This document shows positions 21,763 through 28,890 of a stretch of DNA of 33,678 nt, in pieces. Source of the DNA: a virus. The notes beneath the pieces were generated by a model. That model had not been told where the DNA came from, ran no database searches, and saw nothing but the letters and a program-made list of their open reading frames with translations. The translations under genes and the position numbers were made by a program. Where the stretch lies: the IMG/VR virus record IMGVR_UViG_3300046714_000576, positions 1 to 33,678 of that record. One strand, given 5' to 3'. The first letter of the stretch is position 1. Each line of letters starts with the position of its first letter.

Positions 21763-23167
21763 GATTGGTAAAATCAGGACCAGACTGAAAGAAGCTCAAG
21801 CAAGCTTTGGCTTAGGAAGTAAGTTCCAAGTAGTTCTCATTCAAGAGGGCTTAGGGAATTTGAAAGATTGTTTTTTTTATACAAAGCAAGCGTTAGAATC
21901 GAGCCCTTCTTTATTTGAAGGAAAGAAATGTTTTGTTGATCATCCCACAACGATTGAAGAAAATACCAGGCCAGAAAGATCAACCCGAGATATTTTAGGT
22001 CATTTTGAAAATGTGAAATATCAAGAGGGATCTGATGGTCGAGGGATGTTAGTTGCAGATCTTGTTACGCTGACCGATCCTTCTTTTGGGTGGGCTCAGT
22101 CTGTTTTAAAAAACTCTTTAGAATACTCTAATAAATTTCCTGACTCTGAATTCGTAGGTCTATCCATTAATGCAAGTGGAGAGGCGAACGAAGTTTCCTT
22201 ACAAGAATTTATGTCATCACAAGCAAATATTCCGCCTTCTGTTATGCCAAAAATTCAAAAAGCTCAAGAGGAGGGAATTGATCAAATTCGAGTGGTCAAT
22301 CAATTGAAGGATGCAGTTTCAGTTGATCTTGTGACAGAGGCAGGTGCAGGTGGAAAAATATTACAAATGATTGAAATGGAGAAAAGGCCTATGAAAAAAG
22401 AAATGGAAAAGTGCGAAAAGAAGGAAATGGAAAAAAAAGAAATGGAGAAAAAGGAATCTCAAGAAGAACCTACTCCAGCTGATAAAAAAGATGGTGATCC
22501 ATCTGATGGTGCGACAGAAGATCATGCAGATGCTGACCAAGATAAGGCACTTTTTGCTAAAATGATCAAGCAATACTTAGGTGATGATCATGCTGATAAT
22601 GCTGAAGCTATGGAGATGGGTAAACATGCTTATGAACATCATACTTCAGAAGGTATGGAGCATGAAGCTGCTTATGAAGCGGCAGGTAAACATTTACAGA
22701 CAGCTATGGCTATCGGAAAGAAGATGTCTCAACATGAAAAAGAAACCACTGAGTCTACAGAAAAGAATGAAGAAGCTACTGAAAAAAGCGAAGAAGCTCA
22801 GTCACTCCCTCCAGGTTTGGATGGTAAAAAGAAAATGGAGAGCAAAAGGAACTTCGAGCGTGAACTCATCAAAGCCAATGGAGACATTGCAAAGCTAAGA
22901 GAAGATTTAAAAAAATATGAAATGAGAGATTACTTAGATAAGAAACTCTCAGAATCAAAAAAACCTGTTCAAGCAACGAAGAAATTCCGAGAAGCACTTG
23001 GAGCTCCACGTTCTAAGGAACATATTGATTCAGCATATAAAATATTCATGGCAGCGTATGAGGCAGGATCGGAAGGATCTACTGATTCGTATTATGCTTT
23101 CACAGAAAAAACACAGATTAAAGAATCAGAAAAATCGTCAGGATCTTATTCTGATTGTTTGATCTAA
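21749..23167 (+). CDS. Prohead protease fused to scaffold-like domain
   Basis: 472 residues. Residues 1-205 look like a herpes/HK97-type assembly protease: FVDHP (62-66) supplies the candidate catalytic His, VGLSINASGEA (136-146) the Ser in a G-x-S context, and KDAVSVDLVTEAGAGGKI (187-204) closes the domain. Residues 210-240 form a Lys/Glu/Met repeat (KEMEKKEMEKKE). The rest is very acidic and helical, ending in a coiled coil (KANGDIAKLREDLKKYEMRD), as expected of an internal scaffold that is digested during maturation. Protease and scaffold in one polypeptide, directly before decoration and capsid genes, is a known arrangement. Catalytic residues are inferred from pattern only. Confidence 0.78.
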   Translation: MKDIKIGKIRTRLKEAQASFGLGSKFQVVLIQEGLGNLKDCFFYTKQALESSPSLFEGKKCFVDHPTTIEENTRPERSTRDILGHFENVKYQEGSDGRGMLVADLVTLTDPSFGWAQSVLKNSLEYSNKFPDSEFVGLSINASGEANEVSLQEFMSSQANIPPSVMPKIQKAQEEGIDQIRVVNQLKDAVSVDLVTEAGAGGKILQMIEMEKRPMKKEMEKCEKKEMEKKEMEKKESQEEPTPADKKDGDPSDGATEDHADADQDKALFAKMIKQYLGDDHADNAEAMEMGKHAYEHHTSEGMEHEAAYEAAGKHLQTAMAIGKKMSQHEKETTESTEKNEEATEKSEEAQSLPPGLDGKKKMESKRNFERELIKANGDIAKLREDLKKYEMRDYLDKKLSESKKPVQATKKFREALGAPRSKEHIDSAYKIFMAAYEAGSEGSTDSYYAFTEKTQIKESEKSSGSYSDCLI

Positions 23168-23193
23168 AACTTATTTGAAGGAAGGAATAAAAA

Positions 23194-23697
23194 ATGGCAA
23201 CTACACCGATTAATAATATTGTCAGAGAGGTAGCACCGAAGTCATTGTTTGCAAGTGCTCTACCTGTTTTAAGCACAGCTGTGACTTATAATCAGGGGGA
23301 TTTACTCTCTTTTGACGCAACTAATAATATCTTAAAACCAGTTACAGGTAACGGAGATTCTACTTTCATTTTAGGAGTAGCCGTACAAACTGTTGTAAGT
23401 GGAATTGCAAAGTCTCCTTATATTGGAACAGCAGTAGACGCCTCACAAGGTTTCTCTGATTTCGCTGGTCCTCAATATGGAGTTGTCGCATCACTTAAAC
23501 TTGCTTCTGGACAGAATTATACTCCAGGCGCTCCAGTTTATCTGACTTCAACTGATGCTCAAACAGTCACATCAGCTGCAGGAGGAAGTTCAATTGGTTT
23601 ATTCCAAGGCCGAACGATTACTTCAGCTGCAACAGGTCTAAGCGGTGATGTACTAGTTGGCGCTCGATATAACCTAGGCAGTGATTTACACGTCTAA
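23194..23697 (+). CDS. Capsid decoration protein (DUF2190-like)
   Basis: 167 residues, mostly beta: VLSTAVTYNQGDLLSFDATN, then FILGVAVQTVVSG, YGVVASLKLASGQNYTPGAP, VYLTSTDAQTV and GDVLVGARYNLG. This pattern of a small beta-barrel with G-D-L and PGAPVYL segments fits head decoration or stabilisation proteins placed between scaffold and major capsid genes. It has a strong Shine-Dalgarno (GAAGGAAGG). The product should sit on the outer capsid surface. Confidence 0.75.
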   Translation: MATTPINNIVREVAPKSLFASALPVLSTAVTYNQGDLLSFDATNNILKPVTGNGDSTFILGVAVQTVVSGIAKSPYIGTAVDASQGFSDFAGPQYGVVASLKLASGQNYTPGAPVYLTSTDAQTVTSAAGGSSIGLFQGRTITSAATGLSGDVLVGARYNLGSDLHV

Positions 23698-23712
23698 AGG
23701 AAAGGTAAAAAT

Positions 23713-25017
23713 ATGTTAACATTAAACGAAATAGATAAGATGTCTGAGTCAGCATCTATTCCGAATACATCCGGGAAAACGGTTGCATTCGTGGATAGAA
23801 AATCAGGAGTTCATGCCATTCCAAAGAACGTACAGGCTTTGAAAGAAGCGACTTGGGATAATGAATTCATGCGTGGGTTTAGAAAAACATTTGAGAAAAA
23901 ACATGGTTTTGACTTTGCAGATTCAAAGGCATTTCCTGTCATGGAATCTAAATTCAGTTGGAAAAAAGTAGCCGAAAAGTGTGGATTTAGTTCAGTTGAA
24001 GTAGCGATGCGTGAGGCAGATTCAGCTTCTACTTTCACTCAAGTGTTACGTGCAGGTGTTCAAAATATTGTTAACAGTATGTATATGACTGTTCCAACAA
24101 CTTTTGAATCCTGGACTAAGACTGTGGCTTCTACAAGAGATACAGAACTCTATGCGCCTTTGCATGGGGTGAGTTTCATGAGAGAAGTCGGTAAGCAAGA
24201 GATTTATAGTGAGTCTCGTGCTGCTGGTCTAGATATTAAGCTTGTGAATCGTAAGTATGGAACCATCTTTGCAGTTGAAAAAGAATTGCTAGAAGATGAC
24301 CAGACTGGACAGTTTGCTCAACAGGCAGGCTTACTCGGTGAATATTGCAGACTAGCCATGGAAGTGATCGTCATGGCAAAAGTAGCTGGAGTATTTACTG
24401 GTGGAGCTTTGGCAAACTATGCAGGCTTAATTGTACCGAATACTGAAACTAAGCCAAGTTATGAATCGAACTATCCATTCACAACCAGTGCAGCTCCATT
24501 TTTAGGTGGTGGATCTAACAGACCGATTTCTTATGGAACTCTGACTCAGCCTAATATTCAGAACGGTTTCATTGGTTTGATGAATCAGTTGAACCTACTT
24601 GGATTAAAAATGCAGGTTGATCCTGATACGATTTTAGTCGGACCAAAATATCGATTTGATATTGCAGTGCTTCTAAACTCTTCATTCTATCCAAGTCAGC
24701 CAGGCAGCACTCAAGGTGATACTGGGAATACTTTTGCGATCAACCCTATTGAGTCAATCGCAAAGGCAGTTGTGACTCGTTTCATGTTTGATAACACTGG
24801 ATCGGTCAATAACAACTCAAGTGCTTGGTACATCTTAGATGGTAAGAAGCCATTCTTTGTTGTGCAAACACGTGAGAGTGCTTCTGTCGTACAAGAAACT
24901 CCTACCTCTGGCGAATCTTTTGATCGAGACATCATTCGATTCAAATGTTCAATGAGAGGAAACGCCGACTACATCGATCCACGTTTCATCTGGCAGGGTT
25001 CTGACGGTACTGTATAA
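23713..25017 (+). CDS. Major capsid protein
   Basis: 434 residues, assigned by position and layout. The N-terminal 100 residues are charged and helical, possibly a delta-like region removed by the protease. Then FTQVLRAGVQNIVNSMYMTV, an N-arm-like segment, and IKLVNRKYGTIFAVEKELLE-DD, an E-loop-like stretch, are followed by NPIESIAKAVVTRFMFDN, which resembles the P-domain strand of HK97-fold capsid proteins. The C-terminus holds DRDIIRFKCSMRGNADYIDP. A strong terminator follows directly, as expected for the most abundant product. Confidence 0.85.
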   Translation: MLTLNEIDKMSESASIPNTSGKTVAFVDRKSGVHAIPKNVQALKEATWDNEFMRGFRKTFEKKHGFDFADSKAFPVMESKFSWKKVAEKCGFSSVEVAMREADSASTFTQVLRAGVQNIVNSMYMTVPTTFESWTKTVASTRDTELYAPLHGVSFMREVGKQEIYSESRAAGLDIKLVNRKYGTIFAVEKELLEDDQTGQFAQQAGLLGEYCRLAMEVIVMAKVAGVFTGGALANYAGLIVPNTETKPSYESNYPFTTSAAPFLGGGSNRPISYGTLTQPNIQNGFIGLMNQLNLLGLKMQVDPDTILVGPKYRFDIAVLLNSSFYPSQPGSTQGDTGNTFAINPIESIAKAVVTRFMFDNTGSVNNNSSAWYILDGKKPFFVVQTRESASVVQETPTSGESFDRDIIRFKCSMRGNADYIDPRFIWQGSDGTV

Positions 25018-25034
25018 ACTGTTCTCCCCAAAAT

Positions 25035-25070
25035 ACGTTAGGCTTTCAGTGACAATTGAAAGCCTAACGT
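25035..25070 (+). terminator. Strong intrinsic terminator after the capsid gene
   Basis: A perfect 14-bp stem (25035-25048 with 25057-25070) and an 8-base loop, followed by TTATATT. It separates head genes from connector and tail genes. The short, mixed T tract implies partial read-through, which would set capsid above tail expression. Confidence 0.85.
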
Positions 25071-25098
25071 TTATATTCAACTCAAGGAGAATAAAAAT

Positions 25099-25518
25099 AT
25101 GGGGAAAAGAACAGTGATCGCTCAAGGATCCGGAAAAAAAGTAGAAGTAGAAACGACAGAAGTTCAAAATGAAATGGACTCTTCGCATGACAATCGAGTG
25201 AATCGATTTGAATCGAAAAAGCAATTTACAAGTCTCGCAGATCGAATTGCAGAGAGTCATCTTTTCATTCGAAATTATAAGTTTAAAGAAGCAGACAAGC
25301 TCTATGCAAGAAATACTCATATCGATTATCGATTTGTGAGTAAGATTTATCCTCATGCAAAAGGAGGACCTCTTTTAGTCGATGAGCCACGATCTGAACA
25401 TCAATCGATTGTAGCCTATGAGAAACAAAAAGAGCTGAAGAAACTCGGTTATAGGCATATTGTCATTGAAGAAAATAGTACTCTTTATGATTGTTTGAAA
25501 CAACTAGGAGAATTATAA
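25099..25518 (+). CDS. Hypothetical protein, 139 aa
   Basis: Basic start (MGKRTVIAQGSGKKVEVETT), a helical section (LADRIAESHLFIRNYKFKEA) and a C-terminal alpha/beta part (ELKKLGYRHIVIEENSTLYD). Not recognised. First gene after the capsid terminator, with an AAGGAG Shine-Dalgarno, and joined to the connector gene by TAATG. It is probably a structural or assembly protein at the head-tail interface. Confidence 0.55.
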   Translation: MGKRTVIAQGSGKKVEVETTEVQNEMDSSHDNRVNRFESKKQFTSLADRIAESHLFIRNYKFKEADKLYARNTHIDYRFVSKIYPHAKGGPLLVDEPRSEHQSIVAYEKQKELKKLGYRHIVIEENSTLYDCLKQLGEL

Positions 25519-26165
25519 TGGCATGGTTAACTGCAAAACAGGATTTAAGAATACTCTTAAGTGATGGTCCCACCGATCGGTTTTGTTTTAGAAAGCAAGT
25601 CTTTGGAGAATTGAATGGCTCTAATACTCGTTTTAAAACATTTGATTTTCGTCGAGTCACAAACTTCTTGCAAACTCCTGGTGTATTTCTTAACGGAAAT
25701 TTATTGGCAACTTCAGCGGTATCAGCTGATAATCCGTATAATGGTGAATTTATATTACAAACTCCTCCCATAGACGGAGATTTGTTAGAAGCCAATTATT
25801 ATATCCAATGGTTTTTAGATTCAGAACTCGATGATTTCTTGCAACAGGCAGCACTCTGGACTCTAGGTACTTTTGATGTCACTCAAGTTTCAAATGGACT
25901 TATCCCTGCGTGTAAGAAGTATGCAGCAGCTGAAGCTTATTTGAAAATGGCTATGAAGTGGAGAGATTATTTATCTTCTGGATTCAAAGTGGAAGATGCT
26001 CCGAATCCTGATGCAGCTGCAAAGACTAATGAATTCTTAGAGATGTCAAAGACATTTAGAAAAGAAGCACTCGACGCGAGAACTGAATTTTATCAAACAC
26101 GTCAAGGTCAAGCGCTTCAACCTTTATTTGGCAATGTCATTGGGAGTGTGAGATCGATGCCATGA
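25518..26165 (+). CDS. Putative head-tail connector/adaptor protein
   Basis: 215 residues from the ATG at 25518 (Shine-Dalgarno AGGAG). The N-terminal part is beta-rich (RFCFRKQVFGELNG, FLQTPGVFLNGNLLATSAVS, GEFILQTPPIDGDLLEANYY). The C-terminal part is helical (DDFLQQAALWTLGTFDVTQV, KKYAAAEAYLKMAMKWRDYL), as in gp6-like adaptors that bind under the portal. Position between capsid and tail-completion genes supports this. No direct family match is claimed. Confidence 0.6.
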   Translation: MAWLTAKQDLRILLSDGPTDRFCFRKQVFGELNGSNTRFKTFDFRRVTNFLQTPGVFLNGNLLATSAVSADNPYNGEFILQTPPIDGDLLEANYYIQWFLDSELDDFLQQAALWTLGTFDVTQVSNGLIPACKKYAAAEAYLKMAMKWRDYLSSGFKVEDAPNPDAAAKTNEFLEMSKTFRKEALDARTEFYQTRQGQALQPLFGNVIGSVRSMP

Positions 26166-26698
26166 GTAATGGATTAAAAAAAGTCAAAGATGACTTTTCA
26201 GATACGATCAAACAAATGCTTGATCGCACTCGTGCTCCACAAGCTGGATTTGCACGTATTCATAAAGTCTATCAAAGATTACAAACGATCCGATTTCAAA
26301 CAGAGAACGCATCTGAAGGAGGCAAATGGGAGCCTTTACAAGATGTTTATAGGAAATATAAGCTCAAGCGTTACGGGGGTGGTGAAAAAAGAGATGGTGA
26401 TCGTTGGAAGAGTTGGCCTGGTTCAGGTACTAAGACTTTAATTGGGACTGGAACTTTAGCAGGCGCTGTCATCGGTCCTGGAGCTCCATTTGATAGTGCA
26501 GGGACGTCCGCTCATCGAGCGCTTTTCACTCCAACATCCATGCAGATTTTTATTGCAGAAGGTGCATCGAATGCTGAAGGAAAACCTTTTGATTATGCTG
26601 CATTTGTGAATGAAGAAAGACCTTTTATGGAGTTTGGAGATGCATCTTTAAATGAAATGAAACAAGAGCTAGTGAAGTTTATTTTTGGAGATCATTAA
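26162..26698 (+). CDS. Putative virion morphogenesis/tail-completion protein
   Basis: 178 residues. Starts with a helix (KVKDDFSDTIKQMLDRTRAP), then GFARIHKVYQRLQTIRFQTE, a W-E-P-L segment (GKWEPLQDVYRKYKLKRYGG) and TKTLIGTGTLAGAVIG. The C-terminus (FVNEERPFMEFGDASLNEMK) is typical of Mu gpG/HK97 gp10-like neck proteins: R-P-F-x2-F followed by a helix. It probably helps join tail to head. ATGA overlap with the connector gene. Confidence 0.72.
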   Translation: MSNGLKKVKDDFSDTIKQMLDRTRAPQAGFARIHKVYQRLQTIRFQTENASEGGKWEPLQDVYRKYKLKRYGGGEKRDGDRWKSWPGSGTKTLIGTGTLAGAVIGPGAPFDSAGTSAHRALFTPTSMQIFIAEGASNAEGKPFDYAAFVNEERPFMEFGDASLNEMKQELVKFIFGDH

Positions 26699-26700
26699 TT

Positions 26701-27222
26701 ATGGGTAATGCCTATTGGCTAGCTGAAACGACAGTGAGTCTGATTGAAGATACAATCCGAGCAAATATCGCTCAGACTTTGGCTGACGTGAGGCAAGAAA
26801 GAAATGATCCGATTGTAACGACCTATCCTCCTCAAGAATATTTTCAATATGAAAAGGCTCATGGATATCGTGCGCCTGCCGTATTTACGATCATTAAAAA
26901 TTTCGATATGCGAGATCAAACTATGGGAGCGAACCATATTAACGCAATGTGCGAGGTGATTGTAGCAGTTGTTGTTGAGGATCGGATTGAAGCACGCATT
27001 GTGAAAAAGGCATGGAGATATCAAGCAGCTCTTGCACAAATATTACATCAGAGCTCTTTGACAAATTCTGACGGTTCGGTGAGACTCTTTACCAGAGTTC
27101 AAAACTGCCAGTTTAGTGGTGTGATTAACATCAAAGATGAGAAAGCATCAGACGCAGTTTTTAGAAAAGAAGTGAGCTTAAGGTTACAAGTAGAGCATAT
27201 AGAAAATTTACAACCGCTTTGA
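26701..27222 (+). CDS. Putative tail terminator protein
   Basis: 173 residues. Alpha/beta pattern: LIEDTIRANIAQTLADVRQE, then PAVFTIIKNFDMRD, AMCEVIVAVVVEDRIEARIV, KKAWRYQAALAQILHQSSLT and a final beta strand (RKEVSLRLQVEHIENLQPL). Size, fold pattern and place directly before the tail-tube gene fit the tail terminator that caps the tube (lambda gpU-like role). Assigned mainly by synteny. Confidence 0.6.
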   Translation: MGNAYWLAETTVSLIEDTIRANIAQTLADVRQERNDPIVTTYPPQEYFQYEKAHGYRAPAVFTIIKNFDMRDQTMGANHINAMCEVIVAVVVEDRIEARIVKKAWRYQAALAQILHQSSLTNSDGSVRLFTRVQNCQFSGVINIKDEKASDAVFRKEVSLRLQVEHIENLQPL

Positions 27223-27239
27223 TCAAAGGGGACTAAAAC

Positions 27240-28079
27240 ATGAGTGCAAGCAATTCAACGATTAACCCAAGTCAGTTTGAACTTTCACCTTGTCGGGTGA
27301 CTTATAAAGGTGTTGACGTAGGCGCAACACTGGGCAACGTCGTTGTCAAAAATGAAACAGGGCTTGCAGAGCTGAAATCAGACCAGCTGGGGACGACACC
27401 GATTGATCATCGTGTATCAGGCCATAAGTTCACCATTGTCACAAGCTTTGCAGAAGTGAAGTTTAAAGAAAATTGGAAAATTATATTCCCCATGCATAAG
27501 CTTGTTACTCAAGGTCCTAACACTTTATTTTATTTCGACTCTCAAGTGGGTTACTCACAAGTCTCTCAAGCAGGATTACTTCAGTTACATCCTCTCTCTT
27601 TACCTGATTCTGATTTATCTGAAGATTTTAACGTTTATCTAGCGGCAGCTGACGGTAAGGCTGAATATACTTTTTCTCCAACAGAGCAAGTAAAGCTCAC
27701 TTGTAACTGGAACGTTTATCCTGATTTCACAACGATACCTCCAAGGTTCTATAGCTTTGGTGATCCTTCTATTGGTTTAGTCAATGCATCAGCAGGTGCT
27801 GCAACAGCAGGAACAGGTAACGTAGGCGATGGTACAGTAACATCAATCGCTGTGTTCAATGGTTACACAGTGACTGAAGTTGTATCTCTGAACTGCGTGA
27901 CTCCAGGTACAGCAGGCGCGTTCTTTGTGAGTGGAACTTTAAGTGGAGCATTAGGATTAGCTCTGAATGGTGTGACTTTCAATAGCTCACAGATTTCATT
28001 CATTGTGAATAATGGATCTACACCGTTTGCTCTGAATGATAGTTTCACGATCGCAACGACAGCATCGAATTATAACTAG
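27240..28079 (+). CDS. Major tail tube protein with C-terminal surface domain
   Basis: 279 residues. The first 180 residues match a tail-tube fold: FELSPCRVTYKGVDVGATLG, LAELKSDQLGTTPIDHRVSG, KFTIVTSFAEVKFKENW and AEYTFSPTEQVKLTCNW. A Gly/Ala/Thr linker leads to a roughly 90-residue beta domain (TVTSIAVFNGYTVTEVVSLN, AFFVSGTLSGALGLALNG, QISFIVNNGSTPFALNDSFT) of a kind seen as an add-on in phage tail and fibre proteins. By analogy with lambda gpV it would project from the tail surface. Followed by the frameshifted chaperone genes, the canonical order. Confidence 0.82.
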   Translation: MSASNSTINPSQFELSPCRVTYKGVDVGATLGNVVVKNETGLAELKSDQLGTTPIDHRVSGHKFTIVTSFAEVKFKENWKIIFPMHKLVTQGPNTLFYFDSQVGYSQVSQAGLLQLHPLSLPDSDLSEDFNVYLAAADGKAEYTFSPTEQVKLTCNWNVYPDFTTIPPRFYSFGDPSIGLVNASAGAATAGTGNVGDGTVTSIAVFNGYTVTEVVSLNCVTPGTAGAFFVSGTLSGALGLALNGVTFNSSQISFIVNNGSTPFALNDSFTIATTASNYN

Positions 28080-28087
28080 GAGAACTC

Positions 28088-28579
28088 ATGGGAGTTTTGC
28101 ATAAACTCATGCCGAGTAGAGATGAAAAAAGAAGGGTCAATCTCATTGCAGATTTGGATGACCTCATCTCTCAGCCTATTGGTTTTAAATATCTAGGTAA
28201 GGAATATATCATAGAGCCTATGACGACTCATAATTTTATGATCGTCTCACGGGCTCTACAAGATTTAGAAAATGTACTCAAAGATAAAAATAATGAAGAC
28301 TTCAATGAGGATGATATTTATCAGGCTTACTATGATTTTATATCGACTCTGTGTCCTAGGATATCGATATCAGATATTCGAAAAGCAAAGATCGCTCAGC
28401 TCCATGCGTTACTGAATCTCATGATCCGTCATATTACGGGTCAGACAGCTCCAGACATGGTAGCAGTCGATGATACTGAAAAAAAAAAGATTTTGAATCA
28501 AATCAACTCCCGCAGTTCTATTTTCTCCCGATCTTTGCATTCCTTTCTCGGTTCTATTCGTTTAGCTTCGAACAAATAA
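28088..28579 (+). CDS. Tail assembly chaperone, short form (G-like)
   Basis: 163 residues, the zero-frame product upstream of the tape measure gene. Start MGVLHKLMPSRDEKRRVNLI; helical body FNEDDIYQAYYDFISTLCPR and KAKIAQLHALLNLMIRHITG. The A-run slippery site lies at codon 134 or so, and the zero-frame tail after it (IFSRSLHSFLGSIRLASNK) is a low-meaning run-out to the stop. Role by synteny and family logic: it holds the tape measure protein before tube assembly. Confidence 0.72.
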   Translation: MGVLHKLMPSRDEKRRVNLIADLDDLISQPIGFKYLGKEYIIEPMTTHNFMIVSRALQDLENVLKDKNNEDFNEDDIYQAYYDFISTLCPRISISDIRKAKIAQLHALLNLMIRHITGQTAPDMVAVDDTEKKKILNQINSRSSIFSRSLHSFLGSIRLASNK

Positions 28580-28890
28580 AAGAACTCCCGATCAAAGCAT
28601 TTTTTGCATTTTATCAGCAGGGTTTGAAACTTCAGGCTCAAGAATATCGTGAGACTTTAAGAATCAACGCTGCAAATGGGATATCGAGCCTAGATTATTA
28701 TAAAGCTGTAGAGAGTTTTTATAGTGAGATCATTGATCCGAAACTCAAACAAATGCCTCAAAAACCTCAAGGACCTACTGTTGATTTAAAATCTCAAGAA
28801 GCTAAAATGATCTTAGGTCGTATGATGAGTAACTTAAAACGCTCTCAAGGGTATAGTCCAAAAAGGATAAATAACAATGGCAGCGGATAA
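28088..28890 (+). CDS. Tail assembly chaperone, -1 frameshift long form (GT-like)
   Basis: Predicted 267-residue fusion: about 134 codons in the first frame, then a -1 shift at A-AAA-AAG (28483-28489) and 133 residues in the new frame to the stop at 28888-28890. I read the -1 frame base by base from 28489 to 28624: there is no stop, and it joins the downstream open frame that begins LKLQAQEYRETLRINAANG. That frame has no ATG or Shine-Dalgarno of its own near its start (its only start option is TTG 28624). The order tail tube, frameshift pair, tape measure is the lambda G/GT arrangement. The long form normally recruits tail tube subunits through its T part. Confidence 0.82.
28483..28489 (+). 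other. Programmed -1 ribosomal frameshift site
   Basis: Ten consecutive A residues (28479-28488) followed by G put the heptamer A-AAA-AAG exactly in the zero frame of the chaperone gene. This is the classic bacterial -1 slippery sequence. I did not find a convincing downstream stem-loop. Confidence 0.8.

Noticed and set aside
28624-28890. Independent gene starting at TTG 28624
   Set aside because: No Shine-Dalgarno precedes it, and its frame continues open upstream to the slippery site, so it is the second half of the frameshift product.
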